Of a DNA stretch of 42,170 nt, positions 34,045-42,170 are shown in pieces. Position 1 is the first letter of the stretch, and each line of letters opens with the position of its first letter. This stretch comes from Streptomyces sp. NRRL F-2664 (lineage in GTDB: Bacteria; Actinomycetota; Actinomycetes; Streptomycetales; Streptomycetaceae): NCBI RefSeq assembly GCF_000719345.1, contig NZ_JOFX01000047.1:1-42170 (forward strand), given 5' to 3'. The notes below the pieces were generated by a model. That model was not told the DNA's origin, did no database searches, and saw nothing but the letters and a program-made list of their open reading frames with translations. Both the position numbers and the translations under genes were made by a program.

Positions 34045-37000
34045 GTGACCAAGACGCCGTTCACGCACCTGCACGTCCACACCCAGTACTCGCTGCTGGA
34101 CGGTGCTGCACGGCTGAAGGACATGTTCAACGCGTGCAACGAGATGGGCATGACCCACATCGCCATGTCCGACCACGGCAACCTGCACGGCGCCTACGAC
34201 TTCTTCCACTCCGCCCAGAAGGCCGGGGTCACGCCCATCATCGGGATCGAGGCGTACGTCGCCCCCGAGTCCCGGCGCAACAAGCGGCGCATCCAGTGGG
34301 GCCAGCCCCACCAGAAGCGCGACGACGTCTCCGGTTCCGGCGGTTACACCCACAAGACGATCTGGGCGGCGAACGCCACCGGCCTGCACAACCTCTTCCG
34401 GCTGTCCTCCGACGCCTACGCCGAGGGCTGGCTCACCAAGTGGCCCCGCATGGACAAGGAGACCATCAGCCAGTGGTCCGAGGGCCTGATCGCCTCCACC
34501 GGCTGCCCGTCCGGCGAGCTGCAGACCAGGCTGCGCCTCGGCCAGTTCGACGAGGCCCTGAAGTCGGCCTCCGAGTACCAGGACATCTTCGGCAAGGACC
34601 GCTACTTCCTGGAGCTGATGGACCACGGCATCGAGATCGAGCGCCGGGTCCGCGACGGACTGCTGGAGATCGGCAAGAAGCTCGGCATCCCGCCCCTGGT
34701 GACGAACGACTCGCACTACACGTACGCCAGCGAGGCCGCCGCCCACGACGCCCTGCTGTGCATCCAGACCGGCAAGAACCTCTCGGACCCCGACCGCTTC
34801 CGCTTCGACGGCTCCGGCTACTACCTGAAGTCGACCGACGAGATGTACGCCATCGACTCCTCGGACGCCTGGCAGGAGGGCTGCGCCAACACCAGGCTGG
34901 TCGCCGACCAGATCGACACGGAGGGCATGTTCACCTTCCGGAACCTGATGCCGAAGTTCGACATCCCGGAGGGCTACACCGAGGTCACCTGGTTCCGCGA
35001 GGAGACCATGCGCGGCATGCACCGCCGCTTCCCCGGGGGCATCCCCGAGGACCGCATGAAGCAGGTCGAGTACGAGATGGACACGATCATCTCGATGGGC
35101 TTCCCCGGCTACTTCCTCGTCGTCGCCGACTTCATCATGTGGGCGAAGAACCAGGGCATCGCCGTCGGCCCCGGCCGAGGCTCCGCGGCCGGCTCGATCG
35201 TCGCCTACGCCATGGGCATCACCGACCTCGACCCCATCCCGCACGGCCTGATCTTCGAGCGCTTCCTCAACCCCGAGCGCGTCTCCATGCCCGATGTCGA
35301 CATCGACTTCGACGAGCGCCGGCGCGTCGAGGTCATCCGGTACGTGACCGAGAAGTACGGCGCCGACAAGGTCGCCATGATCGGCACCTACGGCACCATC
35401 AAGGCCAAGAACGCGATCAAGGACTCCGCCCGCGTGCTGGGCTACCCGTACGCCATGGGCGACCGCCTCACCAAGGCCATGCCCGCCGACGTCCTCGGCA
35501 AGGGCATCCCGCTCTCCGGCATCCTCGACCCCTCGCACCCGCGCTACAGCGAGGCCGGCGAGATCCGCTCGATGTACGAGAACGAGCCGGACGTGAAGAA
35601 GGTGATCGACACCGCCCGCGGCGTCGAGGGCCTGGTCCGCCAGATGGGCGTGCACGCCGCCGGCGTGATCATGTCCAGCGAGAGGATCACCGACCACGTA
35701 CCCGTCTGGGTGCGGCACACCGACGGCGTCACCATCACCCAGTGGGACTACCCGAGCTGCGAGTCGCTCGGCCTGCTGAAGATGGACTTCCTCGGCCTGC
35801 GCAACCTCACGATCATGGACGACGCCGTCAAGATGGTGAAGGCCAACAAGGGCGTCGACATCGACCTCCTGGCCCTCCCGCTCGACGACCCCAAGACCTT
35901 CGAGCTGCTCCAGCGCGGTGACACCCTCGGCGTCTTCCAGTTCGACGGCGGCCCCATGCGCTCCCTGCTGCGCCTGATGAAGCCCGACAACTTCGAAGAC
36001 ATCTCCGCCGTGTCGGCCCTCTACCGGCCCGGCCCGATGGGCATGAACTCGCACACGAACTACGCCCTGCGCAAGAACAAGCAGCAGGAGATCACCCCGA
36101 TCCACCCCGAGCTGGAGAAGCCGCTCGAAGAGGTGCTCGCGGTCACCTACGGCCTGATCGTCTACCAGGAGCAGGTGCAGAAGGCCGCCCAGATCATCGC
36201 CGGCTACTCGCTCGGCGAGGCCGACATCCTCCGCCGCGTGATGGGCAAGAAGAAGCCCGAGGAGCTGGCCAAGAACTTCACCATCTTCCAGGAGGGCGCC
36301 CGCAGGAACGGCTACTCCGACGAGGCCATCCAGGCCCTCTGGGACGTGCTGGTCCCCTTCGCCGGCTACGCCTTCAACAAGGCCCACTCGGCCGCGTACG
36401 GCCTCGTCTCCTACTGGACCGCCTACCTCAAGGCGAACTACCCGGCCGAATACATGGCGGGCCTGCTCACCTCGGTCAAGGACGACAAGGACAAGTCCGC
36501 GATCTACCTGAACGAGTGCCGCCGCATGGGCATCAAGGTGCTCCCGCCGAACGTCAACGAGTCGGAGTCGAACTTCGCCGCGCAGGGCGACGACGTGATC
36601 CTCTTCGGCCTCACCGCCGTCCGCAACGTCGGCCAGAACGTCGTCGACTCGATCATCAGGACCAGGAAGGCCAAGGGGAAGTTCTCCTCCTTCCCCGACT
36701 TCCTCGACAAGGTCGAGGCCGTCGTCTGCAACAAGCGGACCATCGAGTCGCTGATCAAGGCCGGCGCCTACGACGAGATGGGCCACACCCGCAAGGGCCT
36801 CGTCGCCCACCACGAATCGATGATCGACAACGTGGTCGCCGTCAAGCGCAAGGAGGCCGAGGGGCAGTTCGACCTCTTCGGCGGAATGGGTGACGAGGGC
36901 GGCGCCGACGAGCCCGGCTTCGGCCTGGACGTGGAGTTCTCCGACGTCGAGTGGGAGAAGTCCTACCTGCTGGCCCAGGAGCGCGAGATGCTCGGCCTCT

Positions 37001-37587
37001 ACGTCTCCGACCACCCGCTCTTCGGCCTGGAGCACGTGCTCTCCGACAAGACCGACGCGGGCATCTCCCAGCTCACCGGCGGCGAGCACTCCGACGGCGC
37101 CGTCGTCACCATCGGCGGCATCATCTCCGGCCTCCAGCGCAAGATGACCAAGCAGGGCAACGCCTGGGCCATCGCCACCGTCGAGGACCTGGCCGGCTCC
37201 ATCGAGTGCATGTTCTTCCCCGCGACCTACCAGCTCGTCTCCACCCAGCTGGTCGAGGACACCGTCGTCTTCGTCAAGGGCCGCCTCGACAAGCGCGAGG
37301 ACGTCCCCCGCCTGGTCGCCATGGAGATGATGGTCCCCGACCTCTCCTCCGCCGGCACCAACGCCCCCGTGGTCCTCACCATCCCCACCGTCAAGGTCAC
37401 CCCCCCGATGGTGACCCGTCTGGGCGAGATCCTGCGCCACCACAAGGGCAACACCGAGGTACGGATCAAGCTCCAGGGGCCGCGGACCACCACCGTGCTC
37501 CGCCTCGACCGGCACCGCGTCCAGCCCGACCCGGCGCTCTTCGGCGACCTCAAGGTCCTGCTCGGACCGTCCTGCCTGGCCGGATAG
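34045..37587 (+). CDS. dnaE: DNA polymerase III alpha subunit DnaE
   Basis: DnaE is the replicative DNA polymerase. The 1180-aa protein has the N-terminal PHP domain (THLHVHTQYSLLDG at 7-20, SDHGNLHG), the palm domain with MPDVDIDFDERRR (catalytic Asp419 and Asp421), the fingers and a tandem helix-hairpin-helix region, and a C-terminal OB-fold (VVTIGGIISGLQRKMTKQGN). This is the DnaE1 type with full length. GTG 34045 follows AGGAGA spaced about 10 bases; the open frame runs on upstream but the PHP start fixes the gene. It is monocistronic, ending at the hairpin at 37609-37639. Confidence 0.97.
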   Translation: MTKTPFTHLHVHTQYSLLDGAARLKDMFNACNEMGMTHIAMSDHGNLHGAYDFFHSAQKAGVTPIIGIEAYVAPESRRNKRRIQWGQPHQKRDDVSGSGGYTHKTIWAANATGLHNLFRLSSDAYAEGWLTKWPRMDKETISQWSEGLIASTGCPSGELQTRLRLGQFDEALKSASEYQDIFGKDRYFLELMDHGIEIERRVRDGLLEIGKKLGIPPLVTNDSHYTYASEAAAHDALLCIQTGKNLSDPDRFRFDGSGYYLKSTDEMYAIDSSDAWQEGCANTRLVADQIDTEGMFTFRNLMPKFDIPEGYTEVTWFREETMRGMHRRFPGGIPEDRMKQVEYEMDTIISMGFPGYFLVVADFIMWAKNQGIAVGPGRGSAAGSIVAYAMGITDLDPIPHGLIFERFLNPERVSMPDVDIDFDERRRVEVIRYVTEKYGADKVAMIGTYGTIKAKNAIKDSARVLGYPYAMGDRLTKAMPADVLGKGIPLSGILDPSHPRYSEAGEIRSMYENEPDVKKVIDTARGVEGLVRQMGVHAAGVIMSSERITDHVPVWVRHTDGVTITQWDYPSCESLGLLKMDFLGLRNLTIMDDAVKMVKANKGVDIDLLALPLDDPKTFELLQRGDTLGVFQFDGGPMRSLLRLMKPDNFEDISAVSALYRPGPMGMNSHTNYALRKNKQQEITPIHPELEKPLEEVLAVTYGLIVYQEQVQKAAQIIAGYSLGEADILRRVMGKKKPEELAKNFTIFQEGARRNGYSDEAIQALWDVLVPFAGYAFNKAHSAAYGLVSYWTAYLKANYPAEYMAGLLTSVKDDKDKSAIYLNECRRMGIKVLPPNVNESESNFAAQGDDVILFGLTAVRNVGQNVVDSIIRTRKAKGKFSSFPDFLDKVEAVVCNKRTIESLIKAGAYDEMGHTRKGLVAHHESMIDNVVAVKRKEAEGQFDLFGGMGDEGGADEPGFGLDVEFSDVEWEKSYLLAQEREMLGLYVSDHPLFGLEHVLSDKTDAGISQLTGGEHSDGAVVTIGGIISGLQRKMTKQGNAWAIATVEDLAGSIECMFFPATYQLVSTQLVEDTVVFVKGRLDKREDVPRLVAMEMMVPDLSSAGTNAPVVLTIPTVKVTPPMVTRLGEILRHHKGNTEVRIKLQGPRTTTVLRLDRHRVQPDPALFGDLKVLLGPSCLAG

Positions 37588-37608
37588 CAGCCGACCCCAC
37601 ACACGACG

Positions 37609-37639
37609 AGGGCCTGCCCGGCCGTACCGGGCAGGCCCT
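37609..37639. terminator. Hairpin terminator after dnaE
   Basis: AGGGCCTGCCCGG (37609-37621) pairs perfectly with CCGGGCAGGCCCT (37627-37639) around a 5-base loop. It lies between dnaE and the convergent 53-aa gene and can serve both. Confidence 0.87.
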
Positions 37640-37676
37640 GCGCGCTCACGGCCGCAACCGGCCGGTGCGCGGTGGG

Positions 37677-37838
37677 TCAGTTGTGGCCGAACCGCTTCTG
37701 CTTGCTCTTGTGGGCCAGGTCCATGGGACTCGGCGCCTGGGACGACTGCTCGTGCGAGGAATCCGCCCGCGACACGTCCTGCCCGCCCGCGCGGGTCTGC
37801 TGCTTCGCCGGCTGCTTCTGGTTCTTGTTCTTGGCCAT
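37677..37838 (-). CDS. Small hydrophilic 53-aa protein
   Basis: ATG 37838 follows GGAGG by about 8 bases and opens a 53-codon gene ending at TGA 37679-37677. The protein begins MAKNKNQKQPAKQQTRAGG and ends in DLAHKSKQKRFGHN. It is very basic at both ends, rich in Lys, Gln and Ser, without hydrophobic segments, and looks disordered. Small hydrophilic proteins starting MAKNKN and ending in FGHN occur widely in Streptomyces, from memory; function is unknown. It shares the dnaE terminator from the opposite direction. Confidence 0.75.
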   Translation of the reverse strand: MAKNKNQKQPAKQQTRAGGQDVSRADSSHEQSSQAPSPMDLAHKSKQKRFGHN

Positions 37839-38059
37839 GGTGGAGCCTCCGTGAGGGTCTAGGGGCCAGGACCGCCTTCACCCTCACACAGCCCCGGAAA
37901 GCGCGCATTTTGGATCATTGCCGCGCATCGCGGCAGGCGGCTTCCTGCCGCCCCGTGAGATCCGCCACGCCGATGATCGAGTTCCGGCCTTCAACACCCG
38001 CGAGGTCGGGCAGACTCGGGGAACCCCGGAAAACGACATGGGGACCCCCAGGGAAGAGG

Positions 38060-39367
38060 GTGGAACGCGTGGACCGCTGCGTCGTCCTGGTGGACGCCGG
38101 CTACCTGCTGGGCGCCGCCGCCAGCCTTCTCGCTGGGGAGCCCTCCCGCTCCCGGATCACCGTCGACCACGCCGCCCTCATCCAGGGCCTGCGCGAGCGC
38201 GCCGAAGCCGACACCCAGCAGCCCCTGCTGCGCATCTACTGGTTCGACGGCGCACCCGACCGGGTCCCGCAGCCCGAACACCGCAGGCTGCGCGTCATGC
38301 CCCGGGTCACCGTCCGCCTCGGCGCCCTGACCCGCAGCGACGGCCGCTGGGCGCAGAAGGGCGTCGACGCCGCCATGCACGCCGAACTCACCGAGCTCGC
38401 CCGCAACCGCGCCTGCTCCGACGTGGTCCTGGTCACCGGCGACGGCGACCTGCTGCCGGGCCTGATGTCCGCCAAGGAGCACGGCGTCGCCGTCCACCTG
38501 TGGGCCGTCCAGGCCGCCGACGGCGACTACAACCAGTCCGAGGACCTCGTCGCCGAGGCCGACGAACGCCGCGTCCTCGACCGCGCCTGGATCACCCGGG
38601 CCGTCCGCGCCAAGGACCTCGCCGGACTGTGCTCGCCGCCGCCCGTGCCCCGCCCCGACATCGCCGCCATCCTCTCGGCGCCGCTGCCCGAGGCCGCACT
38701 CGCCGAGGCCGCCCGCAACGGCACCGCCGCCCCCGCCGCCGCCGAGCGCGAGCAGGCCCCCGTACCGGCACCCACCACCCCCGGCGGAAAGAGCGTCCCC
38801 ACCCCCAAGGACCTCGCCGGGGCCCTGCGCGCACCCGGCAGCCACAGCGCCCCGCACTCCGCCGCGACCACCACGCCGTCCCCGGCCAGCGCCCTGCGCT
38901 GGTCCTCCGACAAGGGCTGGATCGACCGCGCCGGCCCCCTCGGTGAACCCGCCGAGACCGCCTCCCTGCCCACCCTCGCCCAGCTCACCAGCGCCGAACA
39001 GCGCTGGGCGGACCGCGAGGAGGACATCACCACCGTCGGCGGCGACCCCTTCGAAGTGGGACAGGTGTTCGCCCGGCGGTGGATGGAACGGCTCCCCGAG
39101 ACCCTGCACCTGCAGAAACTGGCCACCATGTACCCGCGCATCCCGCACCGGATCGACGGCGAACTGCTGCGCTACGCCGCCCGCTTCGGCCTGCTCGCGC
39201 ACAAGGACGACCAGATCGACGAGCACGACCGCTACGCCATCCGCGCCGGGTTCTGGAGGGAGATCGACGTCCGCGCCGCCGCCGAGCACGTCGCGGCAGT
39301 ACCGGCCGCCGCGCCCGGAACCGCACCCGCCGACCTCCCGGCCCCGCTGACCCCGGCGGCCGAGTAG
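38060..39367 (+). CDS. NYN (PIN-like) domain protein
   Basis: The 435-aa protein has an N-terminal NYN domain, a PIN-like metal-dependent nuclease fold: VVLVDAGYLLG (Asp12), WFDGAPD, KGVDAAMHAEL (Asp103) and LVTGDGDLLPGL (Asp128, Asp130) are the acidic residues expected. The middle (about 185-320) is Ala/Pro-rich and likely unstructured. The C-terminal part (about 325-410, DPFEVGQVFARRWMERLP to YAIRAGFWREI) is a small helical domain like a winged helix. It may be an RNase with an RNA-binding tail. GTG 38060 or GTG 38069 can start it; GGGAAGAGG (38051-38059) fits 38069 better by spacing. Confidence 0.82.
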   Translation: MERVDRCVVLVDAGYLLGAAASLLAGEPSRSRITVDHAALIQGLRERAEADTQQPLLRIYWFDGAPDRVPQPEHRRLRVMPRVTVRLGALTRSDGRWAQKGVDAAMHAELTELARNRACSDVVLVTGDGDLLPGLMSAKEHGVAVHLWAVQAADGDYNQSEDLVAEADERRVLDRAWITRAVRAKDLAGLCSPPPVPRPDIAAILSAPLPEAALAEAARNGTAAPAAAEREQAPVPAPTTPGGKSVPTPKDLAGALRAPGSHSAPHSAATTTPSPASALRWSSDKGWIDRAGPLGEPAETASLPTLAQLTSAEQRWADREEDITTVGGDPFEVGQVFARRWMERLPETLHLQKLATMYPRIPHRIDGELLRYAARFGLLAHKDDQIDEHDRYAIRAGFWREIDVRAAAEHVAAVPAAAPGTAPADLPAPLTPAAE

Positions 39368-39395
39368 GGGCGGGAACCCCGTAGGCTGCTCCCTC

Positions 39396-40433
39396 GTGAG
39401 TACGGGCACAACACAGGCGCAGAACAGCACGGCGGCGGCCGCGGACGCGGCGTCGGACGTGGTCTGCGCGGTGCGTGACCTGGTCAAGACGTATCCGGCC
39501 GTCCGCGGACGGCGCGGCGCACCCGCCCTGCCCGAGACCCGCGCCAACGACGGCATCAGCCTCGACGTCCGGCGCGGCGAGGTCTTCGGCCTGCTCGGCC
39601 CCAACGGCGCGGGCAAGTCCACCCTGGTACGCCAGCTCACCGGCCTGATGCGGCCCGACGCGGGCACCGTGACCCTCCTCGGCCACGACCTCGTACGCCA
39701 CCCCGGACGGGCCTCCCGGCTGCTCGCCTACCTCGGGCAGGAGTCCACCGCCCTCGACGAGCTCACCGTGGCCCTGGCCGCCGAGACCACCGGCCGGCTG
39801 CGCGGACTCGACGTACGGGCGGCACGCGCCGCGCGGGACGCCGTACTGGACGAACTCGGCCTGACCGGCATCGCCGCACGGCCCCTGAAGAAGCTCTCCG
39901 GCGGCCAGCGGCGCCTCGCCTGCTTCGCCACCGCGCTCGTCGGCGAGCGGCCCGTACTCGTCCTCGACGAACCCACCACCGGTATGGACCCCGTGGCCCG
40001 GCGGGCCGTGTGGGCGGCCGTGGACCGGCGCCGCGCACAGCACGGCGCGACCGTCCTGCTCGTCACCCACAACGTCATCGAGGCCGAGACCGTCCTCGAC
40101 CGGGTCGCCGTCATCGACCAGGGCAAGGTCATCGCCTGCGACACGCCGACCGCGCTGAAGGCGCAGGTCTCGGGCGAGGTACGGCTGGAACTGGTGTGGC
40201 GCGAGGGCGCCCCGCTGACGGTGCCGGAGGTCGCCCGGCTGCGCGCCCGGGCCGTCGAGTCCGGCCGCCGCTGGGTACTCCGGCTCGCGCCGGACGAGGC
40301 CCGGGCCGCGGTGGCCTCGGTCACCGGCGGCCCGGCCTTCGCCGCGCTCGACGACTTCACCCTGGCCACCCCCAGCCTCGAAGACGTGTACCTGGCCCTC
40401 GGCGGCAAGACGAAAGGGCTGGTGAAGTCGTGA
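39396..40433 (+). CDS. ABC transporter ATP-binding protein
   Basis: The 345-aa protein has a full ABC domain: Walker A GPNGAGKST (68-76), signature LSGGQ (167-171), Walker B with LVLDEPTTGMDP (Asp191-Glu192) and the switch His in VTHNVIEAE. The C-terminal part is a small accessory domain, as in drug or lipid exporters. Substrate is unknown. GTG 39396 follows TAGGCT (39382-39387) by 8 bases with no ribosome site, so the mRNA may be leaderless. Its stop overlaps the permease start as GTGA. Confidence 0.92.
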   Translation: MSTGTTQAQNSTAAAADAASDVVCAVRDLVKTYPAVRGRRGAPALPETRANDGISLDVRRGEVFGLLGPNGAGKSTLVRQLTGLMRPDAGTVTLLGHDLVRHPGRASRLLAYLGQESTALDELTVALAAETTGRLRGLDVRAARAARDAVLDELGLTGIAARPLKKLSGGQRRLACFATALVGERPVLVLDEPTTGMDPVARRAVWAAVDRRRAQHGATVLLVTHNVIEAETVLDRVAVIDQGKVIACDTPTALKAQVSGEVRLELVWREGAPLTVPEVARLRARAVESGRRWVLRLAPDEARAAVASVTGGPAFAALDDFTLATPSLEDVYLALGGKTKGLVKS

Positions 40434-41281
40434 GCGACCGCTCCACAGGAGCCGTCCGGGCAGCGGTCGCGCCCGCGCCCGACGCCGTACCCACACCGGC
40501 ACCGGCACGGGCGCCCGTGCCGGTGGCCGCGCCGCTGGCGCCCGGCGCGCGGTTCTTCCCCTCCCTGGCCGCCGTCTACCGGGCGCAGCTGTCCCGGGCC
40601 CGGGTGGCGCGCATCCCGCTGCTGTTCGTGGCCACCTTCCAGTCCGTCGGGATCATGGTCCTGATGCGCGGCGTCGTGGACGGGGGCTCGGAGGCCCGGG
40701 CCGTCGTCGCCGGGTCCTCGGTGCTGGTCGTCGCCTTCGTCGCACTGAACCTGCTCGCCCAGTACTTCGGGCAGCTGCGGGCCGGCGGCGGACTCGACCA
40801 CTACGCCACCCTGCCGGTGCCGCCCGCCTCGGTGGTACTGGGCGCCGCCGCCGCGTACGCCTCCTTCACCCTGCCGGGCACGCTGGTCACCGCCGTCTTC
40901 GGCTGCCTGCTGTTCGGCCTGCCGATGAGCGCGCTGTGGATCCTGGCCGCCGTCGTCCCCCTGGCCGGGGCCGCGCTGGCCGGGCTCGGCGCCGCGCTCG
41001 GGCTGCTGGCGCCCCGGCAGGAGCTCGCCACCCTCGCCGGACAGCTCGGCATGTCGGCGGCGCTGCTGCTGGGCGTGCTGCCGCCCGAGCGGATGCCGGC
41101 CGTCATCGTCTGGGCGCGGGACCTGCTGCCTTCCACGTACGGGGTGGAGGCCTTCGCACGGACCTTCGCACCGGACCCGGACTGGGCCGCCGTCGCCTTC
41201 GACCTCGGCGTGTGCGGGGCCGTCGGGGTGGTCTCCCTGGCCGTGGCGACCTGGGCCTACCGGCGGGCGTCCGTGCGCTGA
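40430..41281 (+). CDS. ABC transporter permease (ABC-2 type)
   Basis: The 283-aa protein has a Pro/Ala-rich N-terminus (1-40) and six hydrophobic helices, the plan of an ABC-2 exporter permease. It is coupled to the ATPase by a GTGA overlap, so the two form one transporter, with two copies of each subunit expected. The exported substrate cannot be inferred. Confidence 0.88.
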   Translation: MSDRSTGAVRAAVAPAPDAVPTPAPARAPVPVAAPLAPGARFFPSLAAVYRAQLSRARVARIPLLFVATFQSVGIMVLMRGVVDGGSEARAVVAGSSVLVVAFVALNLLAQYFGQLRAGGGLDHYATLPVPPASVVLGAAAAYASFTLPGTLVTAVFGCLLFGLPMSALWILAAVVPLAGAALAGLGAALGLLAPRQELATLAGQLGMSAALLLGVLPPERMPAVIVWARDLLPSTYGVEAFARTFAPDPDWAAVAFDLGVCGAVGVVSLAVATWAYRRASVR

Positions 41282-41352
41282 GCGGTCCGCCCGCGCGGTG
41301 CGCCGAGCGGTCCGCCGACGCCGGGGCCGGGCACACCTGGCACGATGTGGGG

Positions 41353-42024
41353 GTGACCGAAGCCGAGACCCCGCAGTCCCCGTTCGACCCGCCGCCGTCG
41401 CCGCCCCAGAAGCCGGGTGCCACCGCCGCGGCCATCACCCCGGAGGACGTCCGCGACGGGGCCGTCGTGGCCCTCGCGGTCGGGGTGGCCGGGCTGCTCC
41501 TCGGACTGCTGTGGGCCTGGCTGGCGCCGCGCGTGCAGTACGTCTCCAACGGGGAGGCGGTCTTCCTGCGCAACAGCGAGAGCGAGGCGCGGATCGCCGC
41601 CGACGGGACCTTCTTCCTGCTCTCGGTGGGGCTGGGCGTGCTCAGTGCCGTCGGCACGTTCCTGTGGCGCCGCGCGGGTGGTGTGCCGCTGGTCGTCGGG
41701 CTGGCCGTCGGGTCCGCCTTCGCCGCGCTGGCGGGGTGGCGGTTCGGGCTGTGGCTCGGATCGTCGCCGTCGGACCTGGCGGCCGCGGCGGCCGCGGCCG
41801 GCAAGGGAGTGCCGTTCGACGCGCCGCTGGAGCTGCTGGCCCATGGGGCGCTGCTGGTCTGGCCGATGACCGCCGTGCTGGTGCACCTGGGGTGCACCGC
41901 GCTGTGGACGCCGCGGGATCCGGAGCCGGATCCGCTGGCCGGGTGGAGCGGGTACTACCGGCCGGCCGCGCCGCTGCCGCCGACCGAGGCCGGTCCGACC
42001 GCGTCGGAGGCCCCGCGGGCCTGA
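41353..42024 (+). CDS. DUF2567-like membrane protein
   Basis: The 223-aa protein has a Pro-rich cytoplasmic N-terminus (1-30), four hydrophobic helices (roughly 37-57, 85-105, 112-135, 162-185), and a short external segment RVQYVSNGEAVFLRNSESEARIAADG, here described only by its key part NGEAVFLRNSE. The last helix is followed by a Pro-rich tail. It resembles the DUF2567 membrane proteins of actinobacteria; function is unknown. CACGAT (41341-41346) lies 6 bases before GTG 41353, which suggests a leaderless mRNA; GTG 41347 is an in-frame alternative. Confidence 0.72.
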   Translation: MTEAETPQSPFDPPPSPPQKPGATAAAITPEDVRDGAVVALAVGVAGLLLGLLWAWLAPRVQYVSNGEAVFLRNSESEARIAADGTFFLLSVGLGVLSAVGTFLWRRAGGVPLVVGLAVGSAFAALAGWRFGLWLGSSPSDLAAAAAAAGKGVPFDAPLELLAHGALLVWPMTAVLVHLGCTALWTPRDPEPDPLAGWSGYYRPAAPLPPTEAGPTASEAPRA

Positions 42025-42072
42025 CCCCGCCGCCGCGCGGAGCGTGTCCCCGCCCCGCCCTTTCTCCGTTTC

Positions 42073-42111
42073 CCGGGGCCCTGCCCCGGTCCCCCCGGGG
42101 CTCCGCCCCGG
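42073..42111. terminator. Two tandem GC hairpins
   Basis: CCGGGGC-CCT-GCCCCGG (42073-42089) and CCGGGGC-TCC-GCCCCGG (42095-42111) are two 7-bp hairpins with identical arms and 3-base loops, placed 48 bases after the last gene. They probably terminate it, and look like part of a dispersed Streptomyces intergenic repeat. Confidence 0.65.
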
Positions 42112-42122
42112 ACCCCGTGCCG

Positions 42123-42170
42123 CAAACGCCGGCGGGGCTGGGGGTGGGGGCTCAAGCGCCGGTGGGGCTG
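42123..42170 (+). repeat. Direct repeat CAARCGCCGGYGGGGCTG at the contig end
   Basis: CAAACGCCGGCGGGGCTG (42123-42140) recurs as CAAGCGCCGGTGGGGCTG (42153-42170), 30 bases apart and 16 of 18 identical. Similar sequences are familiar from intergenic regions of many Streptomyces genomes. The contig stops exactly at the end of the second copy, as expected if the assembly broke on a dispersed repeat. Confidence 0.7.

Noticed and set aside
33874..37908. Very long minus-strand open frame opposite dnaE, joined to DUF2252
   Set aside because: Only the part from ATG 33873 encodes a recognisable protein. The rest mirrors dnaE, which has all its motifs on the plus strand.

Overview
The window is very GC-rich, with codons ending almost always in G or C, frequent GTG starts and GTGA/ATGA start-stop overlaps. 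It carries the division and cell-wall (dcw) cluster in the order typical of Streptomyces: ftsL-ftsI-murE-murF-mraY-murD-ftsW-murG-ftsQ-ftsZ-pgeF-yggS-sepF-ylmG-divIVA, then ileS on the other strand, with no ftsA. Several proteins (FtsZ, SepF, MurE, IleRS, DnaE) look like Streptomyces orthologues from memory. I read it as a chromosomal contig from a Streptomyces species or close relative. It looks like a whole draft contig: the left end holds an untrimmed Nextera adapter (7-39) and the right end stops inside a repeat-like, hairpin-rich sequence.

Layout. 40-16870 (+): the tail of ftsL, then the full dcw cluster. FtsI, FtsW, FtsQ, FtsZ and SepF form the septum machinery; MurE, MurF, MraY, MurD and MurG make lipid II; DivIVA drives polar growth. 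The only long gap is the 279-bp ftsQ-ftsZ leader, which is full of apparent regulatory sequence, including a possible short upstream ORF with a TTA codon. 17093-20239 (-): ileS, preceded by a T-box leader whose alternative helices control the Shine-Dalgarno sequence. 20827-25019 (+): a TraR/DksA-type zinc-finger protein with a histone-H1-like tail, lspA, an RluA-family pseudouridine synthase and a CPA1 Na+/H+ antiporter. 25045-26202: a divergent SRPBCC/TetR pair around a perfect 19-bp-arm inverted repeat. 26216-27919: divergent MscS channel and dienelactone-hydrolase-like genes. 27995-33873 (-): M43 metalloprotease, PhoD alkaline phosphatase, a membrane-anchored DsbA-like protein, a four-helix membrane protein and a DUF2252 protein. 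34045-37587 (+): dnaE. Then a 53-aa hydrophilic protein (-), an NYN-domain protein (+), an ABC transporter pair (+) and a membrane protein (+).

The window is mostly conserved housekeeping DNA; I see no phage, insertion sequence, CRISPR, tRNA or rRNA. The most interesting signals are regulatory or in protein motifs: the ileS T-box with an SD sequestrator, an IleRS whose HIGH motif reads GAHH, the ftsZ leader, the tetR operator, the reversed order of kinase-like motifs in the DUF2252 protein, and many genes with a -10-like hexamer 6-8 nt before the start codon, suggesting leaderless mRNAs.
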